DNA of 64,000 nt from VGSZ01 sp044349155 (GTDB lineage: Bacteria > Myxococcota > UBA727 > VGSZ01): assembly GCA_044349155.1 (NCBI GenBank), contig JBIKRQ010000002.1, positions 1 through 64,000 of the forward strand. Direction: 5' to 3'. Below, piece by piece: positions 1 through 9,907 of this stretch. Positions within the stretch are counted from its first letter, which is position 1. Every line of letters starts with the position of its first letter. The notes beneath the pieces are model-generated. The model made no database searches. It was not told where the DNA came from and saw only the letters and a program-made list of their open reading frames with translations. The position numbers and the translations under genes are program-made.

Positions 1-142
1 GAGGGGCCCCCTCCCAACTCCGGCGTTCGCCGCGCGCTCCCCGCGCCGGACTTCACACTGATTGCCGTGCTCCGCGTCGGACTTCACGTTCTCGTTTGCG
101 GATCCCGAGTTCGCCGCGCCGGCTCGCACCGCTGGATGGTCG
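1..142. other. Window edge, no gene assigned
   Basis: I see no supported gene or site here. The frame of the downstream channel gene stays open back to position 62, but those 27 residues have no channel-family character. The ten-base word CGGACTTCAC occurs twice (around 49 and 78), too little to call a repeat family. The stretch probably holds the promoter of the channel gene or the tail of a gene outside the window. Confidence 0.4.
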
Positions 143-1270
143 ATGTCAAAGACCGGCACGACGACGACGACGGCGGTGGTTGACGACGCACCTGCGGTGC
201 TCGTGAGCGAGCGCTCGCACTTCGTTGAAGACGTGGTGAGCAGCCCAGCGCTGTTGCTGCAGCGTTTGGGGCCGCCGCTGTTGGCGTTGCTGACGTTGTT
301 TGTCGGTGGTGGCGCTGGCTACTACGCGCTGGGGCACCTCTACGCGCGGTCGTGGTCGCTGCTCGACTGCGTGTGGATGAGTGTCATCAGCATCACCACC
401 GTGGGCTACGGCGAGGTGTTCCCGCTCGATTTCCCTGCGGTGCGCTTCTACACCATGGCGTTGCTGGTGCTGGGCATGGGCGCTGGTGTGTGGGCGATGT
501 CGTCGGTGACGGCGTTCTTCGTCGAGGGCCACCTCGGGTTGTTCTTTCGGGAGCGGGCTTTGGAGAAACGCATCGGTCAGTTGAACGCCCACACGATTGT
601 CTGCGGCTTGTCGGCCTCCAGTGAGCACGTGGTGCAAGAGCACCTCGTCACAGGCCGCTCGGTGGTGTTGGTCGACCCGCGCCACGAGCTTGCGCAGAAG
701 GTGCACGCGCGTTGGCCGGAACTGGCGGTGGTGATTGGCGACTCCAGCGACGACGACGTGCTGGGACGTGCGGGCATCGCGCGGGCGCGTTCGCTCGTGT
801 GTTGTTTGGATACCGATCGCGACAACCTGTTTTTGGTGATCACCGCGCGTCAGCTGCAGCCGGCCCTCGAAATCATTGTCGAATGTGATGAACAAGCGAG
901 TGTCAGCAAGTTCAAAGCAGCAGGCGCCACCCACGTCGTGAACCCGAGCTTCATCGGCGGCATGCGCATCGCGAGCCAGGTGCTGCGGCCCTCGGCCGTG
1001 GCGTTTTTGGATCAGATGCTGCGCAGCGGCGATGCCCGCGTGTCGGAAGTGGTGGTGCACAGCAGCAGCGTTGTCGTCGACAAAACCATCGCCCAGGCGC
1101 AGTTGCAGCAGCACACCGGGTTGCGGCCGGTGGCGATCAAACCCGCCGGCTCGTCGACGTTTGTGTACTCGCCCGACGACGCCACGGTGTTGCGCGCCGG
1201 CGACACCCTGATCGTGATGGGCGAGCGCGCCCGCGTCAGCAGTGTCGAAGCGGTGTGCGGTCCGCGCTGA
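143..1270 (+). CDS. Potassium channel with RCK/TrkA-N and TrkA-C domains
   Basis: A 375-residue inner-membrane K+ channel of the Kch/MthK type. A membrane helix lies at about 45-65, the pore helix and selectivity filter TTVGYGE at 85-91, and a second helix at about 104-126. A cytoplasmic RCK (TrkA-N) domain follows from about 149, starting HTIVCGLSASS. The usual GxGxxG nucleotide loop is degenerate here, with Ser and Ala in glycine positions, so NAD binding may be weak or absent. The C-terminal about 75 residues fit a TrkA-C ligand domain. The ATG at 143 is preferred over the one at 62 because the extra residues look non-conserved. The upstream frame also contains a clear run of Thr/Val after this Met. 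Gating ligand unknown. A small YheU-family gene follows 40 bases later. Confidence 0.85.
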   Translation: MSKTGTTTTTAVVDDAPAVLVSERSHFVEDVVSSPALLLQRLGPPLLALLTLFVGGGAGYYALGHLYARSWSLLDCVWMSVISITTVGYGEVFPLDFPAVRFYTMALLVLGMGAGVWAMSSVTAFFVEGHLGLFFRERALEKRIGQLNAHTIVCGLSASSEHVVQEHLVTGRSVVLVDPRHELAQKVHARWPELAVVIGDSSDDDVLGRAGIARARSLVCCLDTDRDNLFLVITARQLQPALEIIVECDEQASVSKFKAAGATHVVNPSFIGGMRIASQVLRPSAVAFLDQMLRSGDARVSEVVVHSSSVVVDKTIAQAQLQQHTGLRPVAIKPAGSSTFVYSPDDATVLRAGDTLIVMGERARVSSVEAVCGPR

Positions 1271-1310
1271 CGCTGTTGCGGTGAGCGCTTGCGTCCGCCA
1301 CGACGACGTC

Positions 1311-1544
1311 GTGCAGATTCCGTGGACCAGCTTGAAGCCCGAAACCCTCCGCGCGATCGTGGAAGAATTCATCACGCGCGAAGGCACCGACTACGGCGAT
1401 GTCGAAGTGTCGTTGCAGCACAAGGTCGATGCCGTCGTGGTGCAGTTGAAAAACGGACACGCCGCGGTGTTCTGGGACGAAGACACCGAGACGTGCACGC
1501 TGCAGGCTGTCGACCCCGGTCGAGCGCGCCGACCAGCGATGTGA
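1311..1544 (+). CDS. YheU family (UPF0270) small protein
   Basis: A 77-residue protein of the UPF0270/YheU family, whose biochemical role is unknown. The family core is easily seen: IPWTSL at the start, then a helix with LRAIVEEFITREGTDYG, and a beta segment with LKNGHAAVFWDED. I chose the GTG at 1311 because translation from it begins VQIPW, matching the MLIPW beginning of the Escherichia coli family member. The longer in-frame ATG at 1242 would overlap the channel gene and add 23 residues with no family match. The C-terminal about 12 residues after TCTLQAV are a variable tail. It probably shares a transcript with the channel gene. A gap of about 95 bases to the next gene holds nothing recognisable. 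Confidence 0.75.
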   Translation: MQIPWTSLKPETLRAIVEEFITREGTDYGDVEVSLQHKVDAVVVQLKNGHAAVFWDEDTETCTLQAVDPGRARRPAM

Positions 1545-1637
1545 GAGCCGCGCGGTCAACGACGACGTGGCCGACATATTCGGAAAAGTGGGTGTTTTTG
1601 GTCTCGGCGCACGAACCACCGGACACCTGCGGTAGGA

Positions 1638-2282
1638 ATGCACATGCCCATCTCTGTGAAAGTACCGCCACCGTTTGTGCCCCCGTTCGATCAGGCCGAG
1701 CAGTTCGTCTCGGGGCTGTTCAACAAGCTGGAGCGAAACCCGTCGCAGGGCACACTGCACGTCAGCGGTGAACGCTACGTGCTGATGCGCGCCGAGAGCT
1801 TCTACCTCGCGTGGTCCGAAGCCCTCGAGGCGAGCTTCGGCGAAGAGGTCACGCGCGAGCTGCTCTACAACACCGCCCGCGCCATTGGCCGTGCCGACTG
1901 CGCTTCGTTCTGCGAGCGCCTCGGCGTCACCGACGGTGTGGCGCGGCTGGCGTCTGGCCCGCTGCACTTCGCGCACGCCGGCTGGGCTTTTGTCGACATC
2001 CACGACGACAGCGCCCCGTCCGTCGACGACAACTACTTCCTGCATTACGACCACCCGAACACCTTCGAGTCCGAAGTGCTCGCCACCAGGAAGCGCACGG
2101 CGACCGCGCCATCGTGCGTGTTCTCGGCGGGCTACTCGGCGGGCTGGTGCTCAGAAGCCTTCGGCCTCGACGTGCACGCGCGCGAGGTCCGCTGCTGTGC
2201 CTGCGGCGATGGCCGCTGCGAATTCATCATGGCGCCCGCCGCTCGCCTCGACGAGCACGCCGCCCGGGTGTTGCGCCCGTGA
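1638..2282 (+). CDS. XylR_N/V4R domain protein
   Basis: A 214-residue stand-alone sensor-type protein. Residues about 25-115 fit XylR_N, the aromatic-effector region of XylR/DmpR activators. Residues about 130-205 fit the V4R (4-vinyl reductase) small-molecule-binding domain. The V4R region shows the typical FSAGYSAGW segment and a Cys cluster, CCACGDGRCEF, near 184-194, which in this family can bind metal or stabilise the ligand pocket. There is no AAA+ or HTH domain, so it is not itself an activator. A second ATG at 1644 has better spacing from the GGTAGGA ribosome-binding sequence and may be the true start. Its stop codon overlaps the GTG of the next small gene, so the two are translated together. 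Ligand and output are unknown. Confidence 0.7.
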   Translation: MHMPISVKVPPPFVPPFDQAEQFVSGLFNKLERNPSQGTLHVSGERYVLMRAESFYLAWSEALEASFGEEVTRELLYNTARAIGRADCASFCERLGVTDGVARLASGPLHFAHAGWAFVDIHDDSAPSVDDNYFLHYDHPNTFESEVLATRKRTATAPSCVFSAGYSAGWCSEAFGLDVHAREVRCCACGDGRCEFIMAPAARLDEHAARVLRP

Positions 2283-2545
2283 CGAGTGCTTCGTCGACCA
2301 AACGACCCGCCACCGTCAGCGTCACCAGTGCCGCGGTGCTCGAGATCCTTGCGCCGTTGACCATGTTTCCGTGGCCGCTGCTCAAAACACAGGCCATGCG
2401 CCGTGGGCTCGATCCCGCAGCCCTCGAAGTCGCCGACATCCACGCGGTCCTCGACGACATCGTGAAGGGCATTGAACGCTTCACCTCGCCCGAGAAAGCC
2501 GACGTCGCCCGCGCGGCCCTGCTCCATCTCGCAACACGTCAGTGA
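2279..2545 (+). CDS. Small helical protein coupled to V4R gene
   Basis: An 88-residue protein read from a GTG that overlaps the stop of the V4R gene (GTGA). The first about 15 residues are Ser/Thr-rich. The rest is predicted helical, with a hydrophobic stretch at EILAPLTMFPWPLL and an amphipathic C-terminal half ending AALLHLATRQ. I do not recognise a family. The overlap and matching codon use argue that it is a real gene. As the only partner of a ligand-binding protein that lacks an output domain, it may be the element through which the V4R protein acts; that is inference. Transcription ends at the hairpin just downstream. Confidence 0.55.
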   Translation: MTSASSTKRPATVSVTSAAVLEILAPLTMFPWPLLKTQAMRRGLDPAALEVADIHAVLDDIVKGIERFTSPEKADVARAALLHLATRQ

Positions 2546-2586
2546 CAATGGCCAGGCCTCTTCAGCCTGCTCGTCGACCACCAACG

Positions 2587-2618
2587 AAAAAGCCGACCAC
2601 TGCTGGTCGGCTTTTTTT
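2587..2618. terminator. Bidirectional intrinsic terminator
   Basis: A perfect nine-base-pair stem, AGCCGACCA/TGGTCGGCT, with loop CTGC is flanked by A5 on the left and T7 on the right. It therefore works as a rho-independent terminator for both the rightward V4R unit and the leftward calpain gene, which converge on it. This is the clearest terminator in the window. Confidence 0.9.
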
Positions 2619-2632
2619 CATGTCACGTACGC

Positions 2633-4363
2633 TCACGCGCGGGTGATGCTGACGTCGTCGTACAACTTCATGAACTGCGCCATCTCGAGCTTGAAGAAGC
2701 CGTCGTTGCGGCCGTCGTTGCCTGCTTCGCTCTCGCCCCAGGGGTTGCGCAGCAGGATGTACTTCTTGCCGTTGGCTTCTTCGGTGCCGAGCACGGAGTA
2801 GGCGTGGTCGCCGTACACGCCGGTGTTCGTGTAGAGCGCTTTGTCGTCGTGCGTACCGGCAGTCATCGGGGCTTTGCGTGAGGCGCCCTCTTTGACGGCG
2901 GCAAAGATCTCGTCGGCGGAGTTGTAGTCGGTGCTCAGCGCCGTGGTGCGCTTGCCGGTCAACGATGTCATCGCTCCGGCAGGCGAGCCGCCGTTGCCGA
3001 TGGTGTCGTAGTTGCCCTTCCACTTCGCGAACGCCTTCTCGAGGATGGGGTACCAGAGCTCCATCTTGTCGGGATCGTTGTTGTTCGTGGTGGTGCCGTA
3101 CAACGGACCACCCCAGCTGCGCGTGTAGAAGTCGGCGTCGACGGTGACGAACTCCATGCGACCCGACGGCGTGTAGAAGCGCACGGAGAACTCGCGCTCA
3201 CCAGTGGTGGGGTTGAGCTGTTCGGTGATCGCGTCTTCGATCGCCTTTGGCATCTGGTGGGCCACAGCAGCGGCCGCTGCCGGGAAGTAGCAGTTGCCGA
3301 TGGCACCCTGACGCACGTCGCTCGACGTGGGACCCGACACAAACAGCGGACCCGAGTAGCGACGCAGCGGATACAGCGCCGTACCGTCGGCGCGCACGTC
3401 GTCTTTGTGGGCGATCGGATCGTCGGCGGGATCGACAGCGCTGCTGTTGCCGAGCACCGTCATCGTCGTCGCTACGGTCTTCAGATCGGTGTTGTTCACA
3501 CCGTCAGACACCGCCACCGCGATCTGGTCGCCGGCCTTGCCGGGCAGCTTGAGGTTCGCGGGGATCGAGCCGTCGGCGTTGGCCTTCACGTTGAGCACGT
3601 CGCCCGTGCGCAGGTTCACGAGGCGGATGTCGGCACCGGGCTCGGTGAGCGGGCGCGCCGTGTTGTGCGTGAGCTGGATCTTGCCGCGGCCGTCGTCGAC
3701 GAGGTTGAGGCGCATCGGGTTGAACGACGCGTTCTTCGTGTCGCGGCCCGCAACCTTGAGCTCGATCCAGTCGGTGGCCGTGCCGTCGGCTTTGCGGCCA
3801 CGCAGGCGAATCACATCGCCCGCCGACAAGCGGTTCATCGCGTCGGTGCCGGTGATGGCATTGGCGTCGAGGACGAAGGTGCCGTCGCTGCTGGTGCGAC
3901 CGATCTCCTTGGTGTCAGCGAGATGCAAGCGCAGCGCAGGTGCCGACGAGAGGTTGATGGCTTCGAGCACCATGCCAGCGTCGAGCTTGCCGCGAATGCC
4001 ACGCTCGTCGGCGGTCACGCTCGTGGTGGGCAGCGGGCCAGCGCCGGTGTCGAGGGCAGCACGCCCCAGCAACGCTTCGAGGAAGTTCTTGGCGCCAGGC
4101 GTGAACGCAAAGCCCGACTGATCGAGCAGCGTTTCGAGGTCCTTCTTCTCGGCCTTCGACATGCCGTTTTTGGCGAGGTCGAACTGCTCGCTGCGCGAAG
4201 CACCCTTCATCGCGTCGGCAGCCTTCGCAGCCGTGCGGCCCGAGGCATCAGCAACGGCGGCCAGGATGTCGAGCACCAGGGCGTCGTCGACGAGCTTGCC
4301 CGGCGTGGTGGCGACGCGATCGGCGATGGGGCGAATCAACTTGTCGGAAATGCGCACGGGCAT
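2633..4363 (-). CDS. Calpain-like cysteine protease (C2 family)
   Basis: A 576-residue bacterial calpain-type protease. The papain-like core sits in the C-terminal half. The catalytic Cys is in AIGNCYF at about 357, His in YGDHAYS at about 519, and Asn in RNPWGE at about 539, giving the Cys-His-Asn triad in the usual order. The first about 100 residues are helical and charged, with no Sec signal or membrane helix. The middle about 110-330 contains beta-rich segments that may be two small domains. The ATG at 4363 is preferred to a TTG at 4369 because GAGG lies six bases upstream. Calcium dependence, common in calpains, cannot be judged. The gene is monocistronic, ending at a terminator. Substrates are unknown; without a visible export signal it could act in the cytoplasm or use an unrecognised route. 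Confidence 0.75.
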   Translation of the reverse strand: MPVRISDKLIRPIADRVATTPGKLVDDALVLDILAAVADASGRTAAKAADAMKGASRSEQFDLAKNGMSKAEKKDLETLLDQSGFAFTPGAKNFLEALLGRAALDTGAGPLPTTSVTADERGIRGKLDAGMVLEAINLSSAPALRLHLADTKEIGRTSSDGTFVLDANAITGTDAMNRLSAGDVIRLRGRKADGTATDWIELKVAGRDTKNASFNPMRLNLVDDGRGKIQLTHNTARPLTEPGADIRLVNLRTGDVLNVKANADGSIPANLKLPGKAGDQIAVAVSDGVNNTDLKTVATTMTVLGNSSAVDPADDPIAHKDDVRADGTALYPLRRYSGPLFVSGPTSSDVRQGAIGNCYFPAAAAAVAHQMPKAIEDAITEQLNPTTGEREFSVRFYTPSGRMEFVTVDADFYTRSWGGPLYGTTTNNNDPDKMELWYPILEKAFAKWKGNYDTIGNGGSPAGAMTSLTGKRTTALSTDYNSADEIFAAVKEGASRKAPMTAGTHDDKALYTNTGVYGDHAYSVLGTEEANGKKYILLRNPWGESEAGNDGRNDGFFKLEMAQFMKLYDDVSITRA

Positions 4364-4474
4364 GGGCAACCTCAGCGAAGGGACGTCGCAAGGTGTAGCG
4401 CCTTCGTCACGATTTCGGCGCGATCTTGCCTTGTCGATCTGCCACAGCAGGTCACCGGTTTTTCATGAGTCTTT

Positions 4475-6568
4475 TCAGGGTGTTACAGGGGATGGCTCGA
4501 GCAGCGCCAACACCGCCGACAGCTGCAGCGGTGTTTGCAGCACCAGGGCAAGCCGGTCGCTCTCGAGGCCGGGCTCGGCGGGTGTCGCCGCGATCACGCC
4601 AAGCAGCGGCGACACGTCTGCTCCGTCGCGCAGGCCAGCCATGAGCATGGCGAGGGCGCCGGCGCGGGTCGGCGTCGTCGAGCTGAGCGTCGCCAACAGG
4701 GCAGGCGCACGTGGATCGTTGAGGCACGCGAGGGCCAGCGCCTGCTCGGCAACAAACGCGGTGGGCGGTGCAGACGACGCGAGCGCTTCGGCCGTGGTCG
4801 CCGCAAGACGACAGCCGCCCTTGAGAAACGCCGCGCGCATCGTGACCGCCGCAAGCTCGCGACGCAGATGCGCCGGGGCCGTCTGCAACGACGACAGCGC
4901 TCCTGCGGCATCGCCTGCCGACAGCAGCAGGCTGGCCAGGTTCAAGCGTTGCGTGGCGTCGTCGGGCATCAGCTCGACGGCCACGCGGGCTTCGCGCAGG
5001 CCATCGCTGTGTGCACCGCTGCGAAACAGCGCCACTGAGAGTCCTCGTCGGGCAAGGCCATTGCGCGGGCCCAGACGTACCGCTTCACGCAACACGCGGT
5101 GTGCCTGTGGGAGCTCGCTCGGCACGCTCAGCAGGGCGAGCCCCAGTTGGGCCCAGGCGTGATCGATGCCCGACGTCGCCATGTACACATGCCGCGCCGC
5201 AAGGGCGTGCTCGTAGCGCTCGATGGCGTTGCCCACCGCACCCGTCGCCAAAAGCGCATCGGCACGCACGGGCAACAGCATCGGGTTGTCGGGATCGGTG
5301 CGCAAGCCCGCCGCGGTCAGCGTGCTGTTGCTCCGCCACGTCGCCACGACCTCCTGCAACACCACGACCTCGGCGAACACCAGCACGGCTGCAACGGTTG
5401 CCGCAGCCATGCGCGTTGCCCGTGAGCGATGACGCAACAGCTCCTCGACACCGACGACGATGCCGAAGAACAAACCGATGTGGGGCAGGTGCGTGTAGCG
5501 CTCGGCGAACGCGTGCGCGCCCAACGGAAACACACCGCTCACAGGCACCAACATCCCCAAAAACCACAGCCAGCCGACGAGCGGTGCACGGATTCCGCGT
5601 CGCCACAGCGTCGTCAGTGCTGCCGTGACCGCCACGAGCAACGCCAGCGCCGCGGCGACGTCGGCCACGTCGGGGCCAGCAACGCGCGCGGGATGAAACA
5701 CCGACAACGACGTGGGCCACACCGTGAGCCGCAGGTACTCAGCGACCGCCACGATGGCTCCACCGAGGCGCTGCAGAAACGACAGCTGCGCAACAGCCGC
5801 CGTGCCCGCCTGCGCCTGCGACACGATCACCGACGTGACGACGACGGGAACCACCGTTGGCCACAACTGCTTGATGAACGACCACGACGGCACGCGCTGC
5901 GTCCGCCAGGCCTCAAGCAGCACCAACACCGCCGGCAGCGTGACCACCATCGACTTGCTGCACAAGCCCGCGACCAGCGCCAGCAGCAGCCCTGCATCGA
6001 CGACACGGTTCGCCGCACGCGCGCGCGCAAAGCGCCACCACACGACGATCGCGAACAACGCCGACAGCACGTCTTTACGTTCGGCTACCCACACCACCGA
6101 CTCGGCGCGCAGTGGGTGCACCGCAAACAGCAGGGTCACGAGCACCGACGACACCAGGCTGGCGCCGAGGGTGTGCAGGGCCGACACGAGCAGTCCACAC
6201 GCCAGTGCATGCAGTGTCAGCGAGACCAGGTGATGTCCGCGCGGCTCGTCGAGAAACAAGCTCCAGTCGAGCTGGTGGCTGATCCAGGTGAGCGGCATCC
6301 AGTTGGCGCCCCACACACCGGTGAGCGCCCACCGCGCGCCGTCGAGGCCGAAGCCCAGGCGCACAAATGGGTTCTTCGTCACCATCGTGCCGTCGTCAAA
6401 GAAGATGAAGCCAGCCTCAAGCGCACCGCGAAAGGCCAGCGCCACGCACACCACCACGCCCAGTGCTGCGAGCAGTGTGCGTGCCCCACGCGCAGGACGT
6501 TCAGCAGGAGACGACGACGCAGTCACGCTGCGACTATACGTGCCGCGGTGGCGCTGTCGCGGCGTCAT
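4475..6568 (-). CDS. GT-C membrane glycosyltransferase with TPR tail
   Basis: A 697-residue multi-pass protein of the kind related to TMTC/PMT protein O-mannosyltransferases. After a short cytoplasmic tail there is a membrane helix at about 30-50. The first periplasmic loop has the acidic pair in FFDDGTMVTKNP, which in GT-C enzymes is catalytic. The conserved NWMPLTWISHQLD stretch follows. About ten further hydrophobic segments run to about residue 380. The C-terminal about 300 residues are soluble and helical with repeated Ala/Leu patterns like TPRs. The usual donor is a polyprenyl-phosphate sugar and the acceptor a protein, but neither is known here. Start choice is uncertain: ATG 6568, TTG 6574 or GTG near 6526 are all possible. 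It is transcribed divergently from another GT-C gene. Confidence 0.7.
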   Translation of the reverse strand: MTPRQRHRGTYSRSVTASSSPAERPARGARTLLAALGVVVCVALAFRGALEAGFIFFDDGTMVTKNPFVRLGFGLDGARWALTGVWGANWMPLTWISHQLDWSLFLDEPRGHHLVSLTLHALACGLLVSALHTLGASLVSSVLVTLLFAVHPLRAESVVWVAERKDVLSALFAIVVWWRFARARAANRVVDAGLLLALVAGLCSKSMVVTLPAVLVLLEAWRTQRVPSWSFIKQLWPTVVPVVVTSVIVSQAQAGTAAVAQLSFLQRLGGAIVAVAEYLRLTVWPTSLSVFHPARVAGPDVADVAAALALLVAVTAALTTLWRRGIRAPLVGWLWFLGMLVPVSGVFPLGAHAFAERYTHLPHIGLFFGIVVGVEELLRHRSRATRMAAATVAAVLVFAEVVVLQEVVATWRSNSTLTAAGLRTDPDNPMLLPVRADALLATGAVGNAIERYEHALAARHVYMATSGIDHAWAQLGLALLSVPSELPQAHRVLREAVRLGPRNGLARRGLSVALFRSGAHSDGLREARVAVELMPDDATQRLNLASLLLSAGDAAGALSSLQTAPAHLRRELAAVTMRAAFLKGGCRLAATTAEALASSAPPTAFVAEQALALACLNDPRAPALLATLSSTTPTRAGALAMLMAGLRDGADVSPLLGVIAATPAEPGLESDRLALVLQTPLQLSAVLALLEPSPVTP

Positions 6569-6618
6569 CGCCAACCAGTCCCGAACACGCCGGTCGGGCT
6601 GCTACGGTGCTGCTGTCT

Positions 6619-8241
6619 ATGCGCACCAGCACACCCACCGCCGACGTTGGCGAACCGCGTCACGTCCGCGGCGATCGCCTCATGCAGGCTGCCGTTGTCG
6701 TCGTGGCGGTGGTCGTCCTCTTCGCGGCCATCGCGGTGCGACTGCGCCTCGCCGGGATTCCCCTCGAACGCGACGAGGGCGAGTACGCCTACATCGCGCA
6801 ACGACTGCTGGTGGGCGAAGCACCGTTCGTTGGCAGCTACACCATGAAGTTCCCGGGCGTGGCGCTGCTCGACGCCGTGGTCTTTGCCCTCGTTGGCCAC
6901 AGTGCCGTCGCTGTGCGTCTGGGATTGTTGGTCGTGAACGTCGTCGCCGTCGCTGGCACCGCGCACTTTGTTCGTCGTGCGCTTGGTGCTGTGCCGGCCC
7001 TCGTCGCGGCGGCGGTGTGCGCGAGCGTGTTGGTGAACATGGGGGTGCAGGGATTGTTTGCGCACGCCACCCACGCCGTCGTCGCGTGTGTTGTGGTCGG
7101 CGCCAATCTGCTGGCACACAGCCTGCGCCGACAACGGCTGGCGCTGCTGGTCGTCGCGGGTGCCGCCTTCGGTGCTGCGGTGCTGATGAAGCAACACGCG
7201 GCACTCTTCCTGCCTGGTGCGCTGCTCATGATCGGGCGCAGCGAACTCGACCGTCGGCGACAGGTGACGGGCATCGCCGTGTTCATGGCGGGTGCCGCTG
7301 TGCCGATCGTCGTTGTGGTCGCGTGGCTCTCGCTGCATGGCGCGCTGGCGGCGTGCTGGTTTTGGACCGTGACCCAGGCGCGTGCCTACACCTCGTTGTC
7401 ATCGACGAGCAGCGGTGCGTCTCACCTGCTCAAGGCGATTCGCTACATGGCGCCCACCATGTGGAGCCTGTGGTTGCTGGCCGCTGTGGGCTTCGTCGTC
7501 GCCGTCATCGTGGGTCGTCGGCGCCACGCGGCACGCGCGTGGTGGGTGCCGATGACCACTGCGGTGGTGCTGTCGTTTTTGGCAACGTGCCCCGGGCTGT
7601 TTTTCCGTCCGCACTATTTCGTGGTGACCGCGCCAGCCCTCGCTGTGTGCGCGGCCGTCTTTGTGAACCTGTCGCTCGCGTTGTCGTCGACGCTGCGCGT
7701 GTTGGCTGCTGGCCTGACCTGTGTGGCGCTGCTCGCGCCATGGGTGGCGCAGCGCCAGCTGTTGACGGCACCCGTTTCAGCGATCGCCAACGTCGTCGAC
7801 GGCGACGGGACGTTCTCTGCGGCGGTGGCCATGGCCGCAGCACTCAAGGCCGGCCGCCTCGACGCCGACGACACCGGCACCATCGCGGTCTTCGGCTCCG
7901 AGCCTGAGCTGCTCTTTCTTGCCCAGCGCCGATCGGCGACGGGCTACCTCTACATGTACCCGTTGATGGAGCCGCACCCCCACGCCGGCGCGATGCAACA
8001 GCAGCTCATCAACGAAGTCAGCACGGCTGCGCCGCAAGACGTCGTTGTCGTCGTCACGCCGTTGTCGTGGCTGCAACGCCGCGAGTCGCCCACGCAGCTG
8101 CACACGTGGCTCGATGCCTGGCTTGATGCGCAGTACGACCTCGTTGGCGTCATCGATCTCGACCACGTCGACCACGGTGTCGTCGAGCCGCCGCCGCAAG
8201 CACCGCAGCGCTTCATGGCGCACTACGTCCGACACCGCTGA
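6619..8241 (+). CDS. GT39/ArnT-like membrane glycosyltransferase
   Basis: A 540-residue integral membrane enzyme. A first transmembrane helix at about 23-42 leads directly to LERDEGEYAYI, where Asp52-Glu53 is the catalytic acidic pair of the PMT/ArnT (GT-C) superfamily in the first periplasmic loop. Roughly ten more hydrophobic helices extend to about residue 390, and a soluble periplasmic C-terminal domain of about 150 residues ends the protein. Enzymes of this type transfer a sugar from a polyprenyl-phosphate donor to lipid, glycan or protein. The start is the ATG at 6619; a longer frame to 6463 would run through the divergent gene. Only about 50 bases separate it from the start of the other GT-C gene, so both promoters are probably shared or interleaved. 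Confidence 0.75.
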   Translation: MRTSTPTADVGEPRHVRGDRLMQAAVVVVAVVVLFAAIAVRLRLAGIPLERDEGEYAYIAQRLLVGEAPFVGSYTMKFPGVALLDAVVFALVGHSAVAVRLGLLVVNVVAVAGTAHFVRRALGAVPALVAAAVCASVLVNMGVQGLFAHATHAVVACVVVGANLLAHSLRRQRLALLVVAGAAFGAAVLMKQHAALFLPGALLMIGRSELDRRRQVTGIAVFMAGAAVPIVVVVAWLSLHGALAACWFWTVTQARAYTSLSSTSSGASHLLKAIRYMAPTMWSLWLLAAVGFVVAVIVGRRRHAARAWWVPMTTAVVLSFLATCPGLFFRPHYFVVTAPALAVCAAVFVNLSLALSSTLRVLAAGLTCVALLAPWVAQRQLLTAPVSAIANVVDGDGTFSAAVAMAAALKAGRLDADDTGTIAVFGSEPELLFLAQRRSATGYLYMYPLMEPHPHAGAMQQQLINEVSTAAPQDVVVVVTPLSWLQRRESPTQLHTWLDAWLDAQYDLVGVIDLDHVDHGVVEPPPQAPQRFMAHYVRHR

Positions 8242-8259
8242 CGACGCAGCAGCCTGCGA

Positions 8260-9723
<1,464 letters not shown>

Positions 9724-9907
9724 GGGGAGAGCCAAAGCACCCGCCGTGCCAGCGCTGGTGTGCAATTTTGATCGCTGCGTGCGTGCTGGTGGCGCTGGTG
9801 TCACTCGGCGCGGGTGCGTGCTTGAGGTCGCACCTGGCGAACTCCACGCTGCGCGACACGAAAACGTGCGTCGTGGTGCGTGCCCGACCCTGATATGGGC
9901 TCGCCCC
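9724..9907. other. Divergent intergenic region
   Basis: This 184-base stretch separates two divergent lipoprotein genes and must carry both promoters. I see no clear consensus -35/-10 pair, palindrome or hairpin of note. The plus-strand gene begins right after CGCCCC, without a strong Shine-Dalgarno sequence. Confidence 0.4.

Noticed and set aside
1242..1310. Longer start for the YheU-family gene
   Set aside because: The extra 23 residues overlap the channel gene and lack similarity to the family start, which begins at IPW.
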